NCBI GenBank assembly: GCA_003952965.2
Contig: RXIC02000016.1
Span: 768-64,767 of the forward strand
Length of the DNA stretch: 64,000 nucleotides
Origin: Morella rubra
Taxonomy: Eukaryota; Streptophyta; Magnoliopsida; Fagales; Myricaceae
Direction of reading: 5' to 3'
Positions 57,215 through 64,000 of this stretch are shown here, piece by piece. The translations under genes and the position numbers were made by a program. Positions within the stretch are counted from its first letter, which is position 1. The number at the start of each line of letters is the position of its first letter. The notes under the pieces are model-generated. The model saw nothing but the letters and a program-made list of their open reading frames with translations. It did not search any database and was not told the DNA's origin.

Positions 57215-64000
<6,786 letters not shown>

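Overview
The window is eudicot plant nuclear DNA. The genes are split by short GT-AG introns, the products include plastid-targeted proteins, and about a third of the window is plant-type transposable elements (Ty1/copia, L1-type LINE, CACTA, 9-bp-duplication MITEs). I cannot name the species from sequence alone.

Left third (1-18.9 kb): the plastid chaperonin gene CPN60B on +, with one extra base in the transit-peptide exon; a Pumilio (PUF) RNA-binding protein gene on +, with two places where the frame is lost by one base; a decayed LINE fragment; then an intact seven-exon MET1 gene on - (PDZ-TPR photosystem II assembly factor). From my knowledge of Arabidopsis, CPN60B (At1g55490) and MET1 (At1g55480) are neighbours there too, so this looks like old microsynteny.

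Middle (18.9-51.4 kb): a repeated block. Its unit is [5' part of MET1] - [Ty1/copia insertion site] - [receptor-like protein gene, RLP] - [RLP 3' flank]. RLP copy 1 (23.3 kb) is a deleted remnant, copy 2 (25.0-27.5 kb) is intact, and copy 3 (47.3-49.7 kb) is almost identical to copy 2 but frameshifted. Between copies 2 and 3 lie a MET1 exon-1 pseudogene and a complete but dead copia element. That copia is split by a non-autonomous CACTA element, which carries exons of two unrelated host genes (a TMEM185/Fragile-X-F-associated-like gene and an oxidosqualene cyclase), and by a 5'-truncated LINE. Two MITEs and a 1.26-kb solo LTR follow. Most insertions have exact target-site duplications, and the paralogous block supplies several empty sites, so the order of events can be read directly.

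Right part (51.4-64 kb): a short unidentified plant gene on -, a MITE, a possible solo LTR, and the 3' twelve exons of organellar lysyl-tRNA synthetase on -, which runs off the right edge.

The ordinary genes serve plastids or organelles (protein folding, PSII assembly, translation) or RNA regulation. The accessory part is an RLP (immune-receptor type) cluster reshaped by duplication, probable gene conversion and transposons. I saw no tRNA, rRNA or CRISPR. The best candidates for something new are the multi-gene-capturing CACTA element and the RLP duplication history. Several single-base frame breaks (CPN60B, PUF gene, RLP copy 3) could be real or assembly errors; MET1 and the twelve LysRS exons have none.
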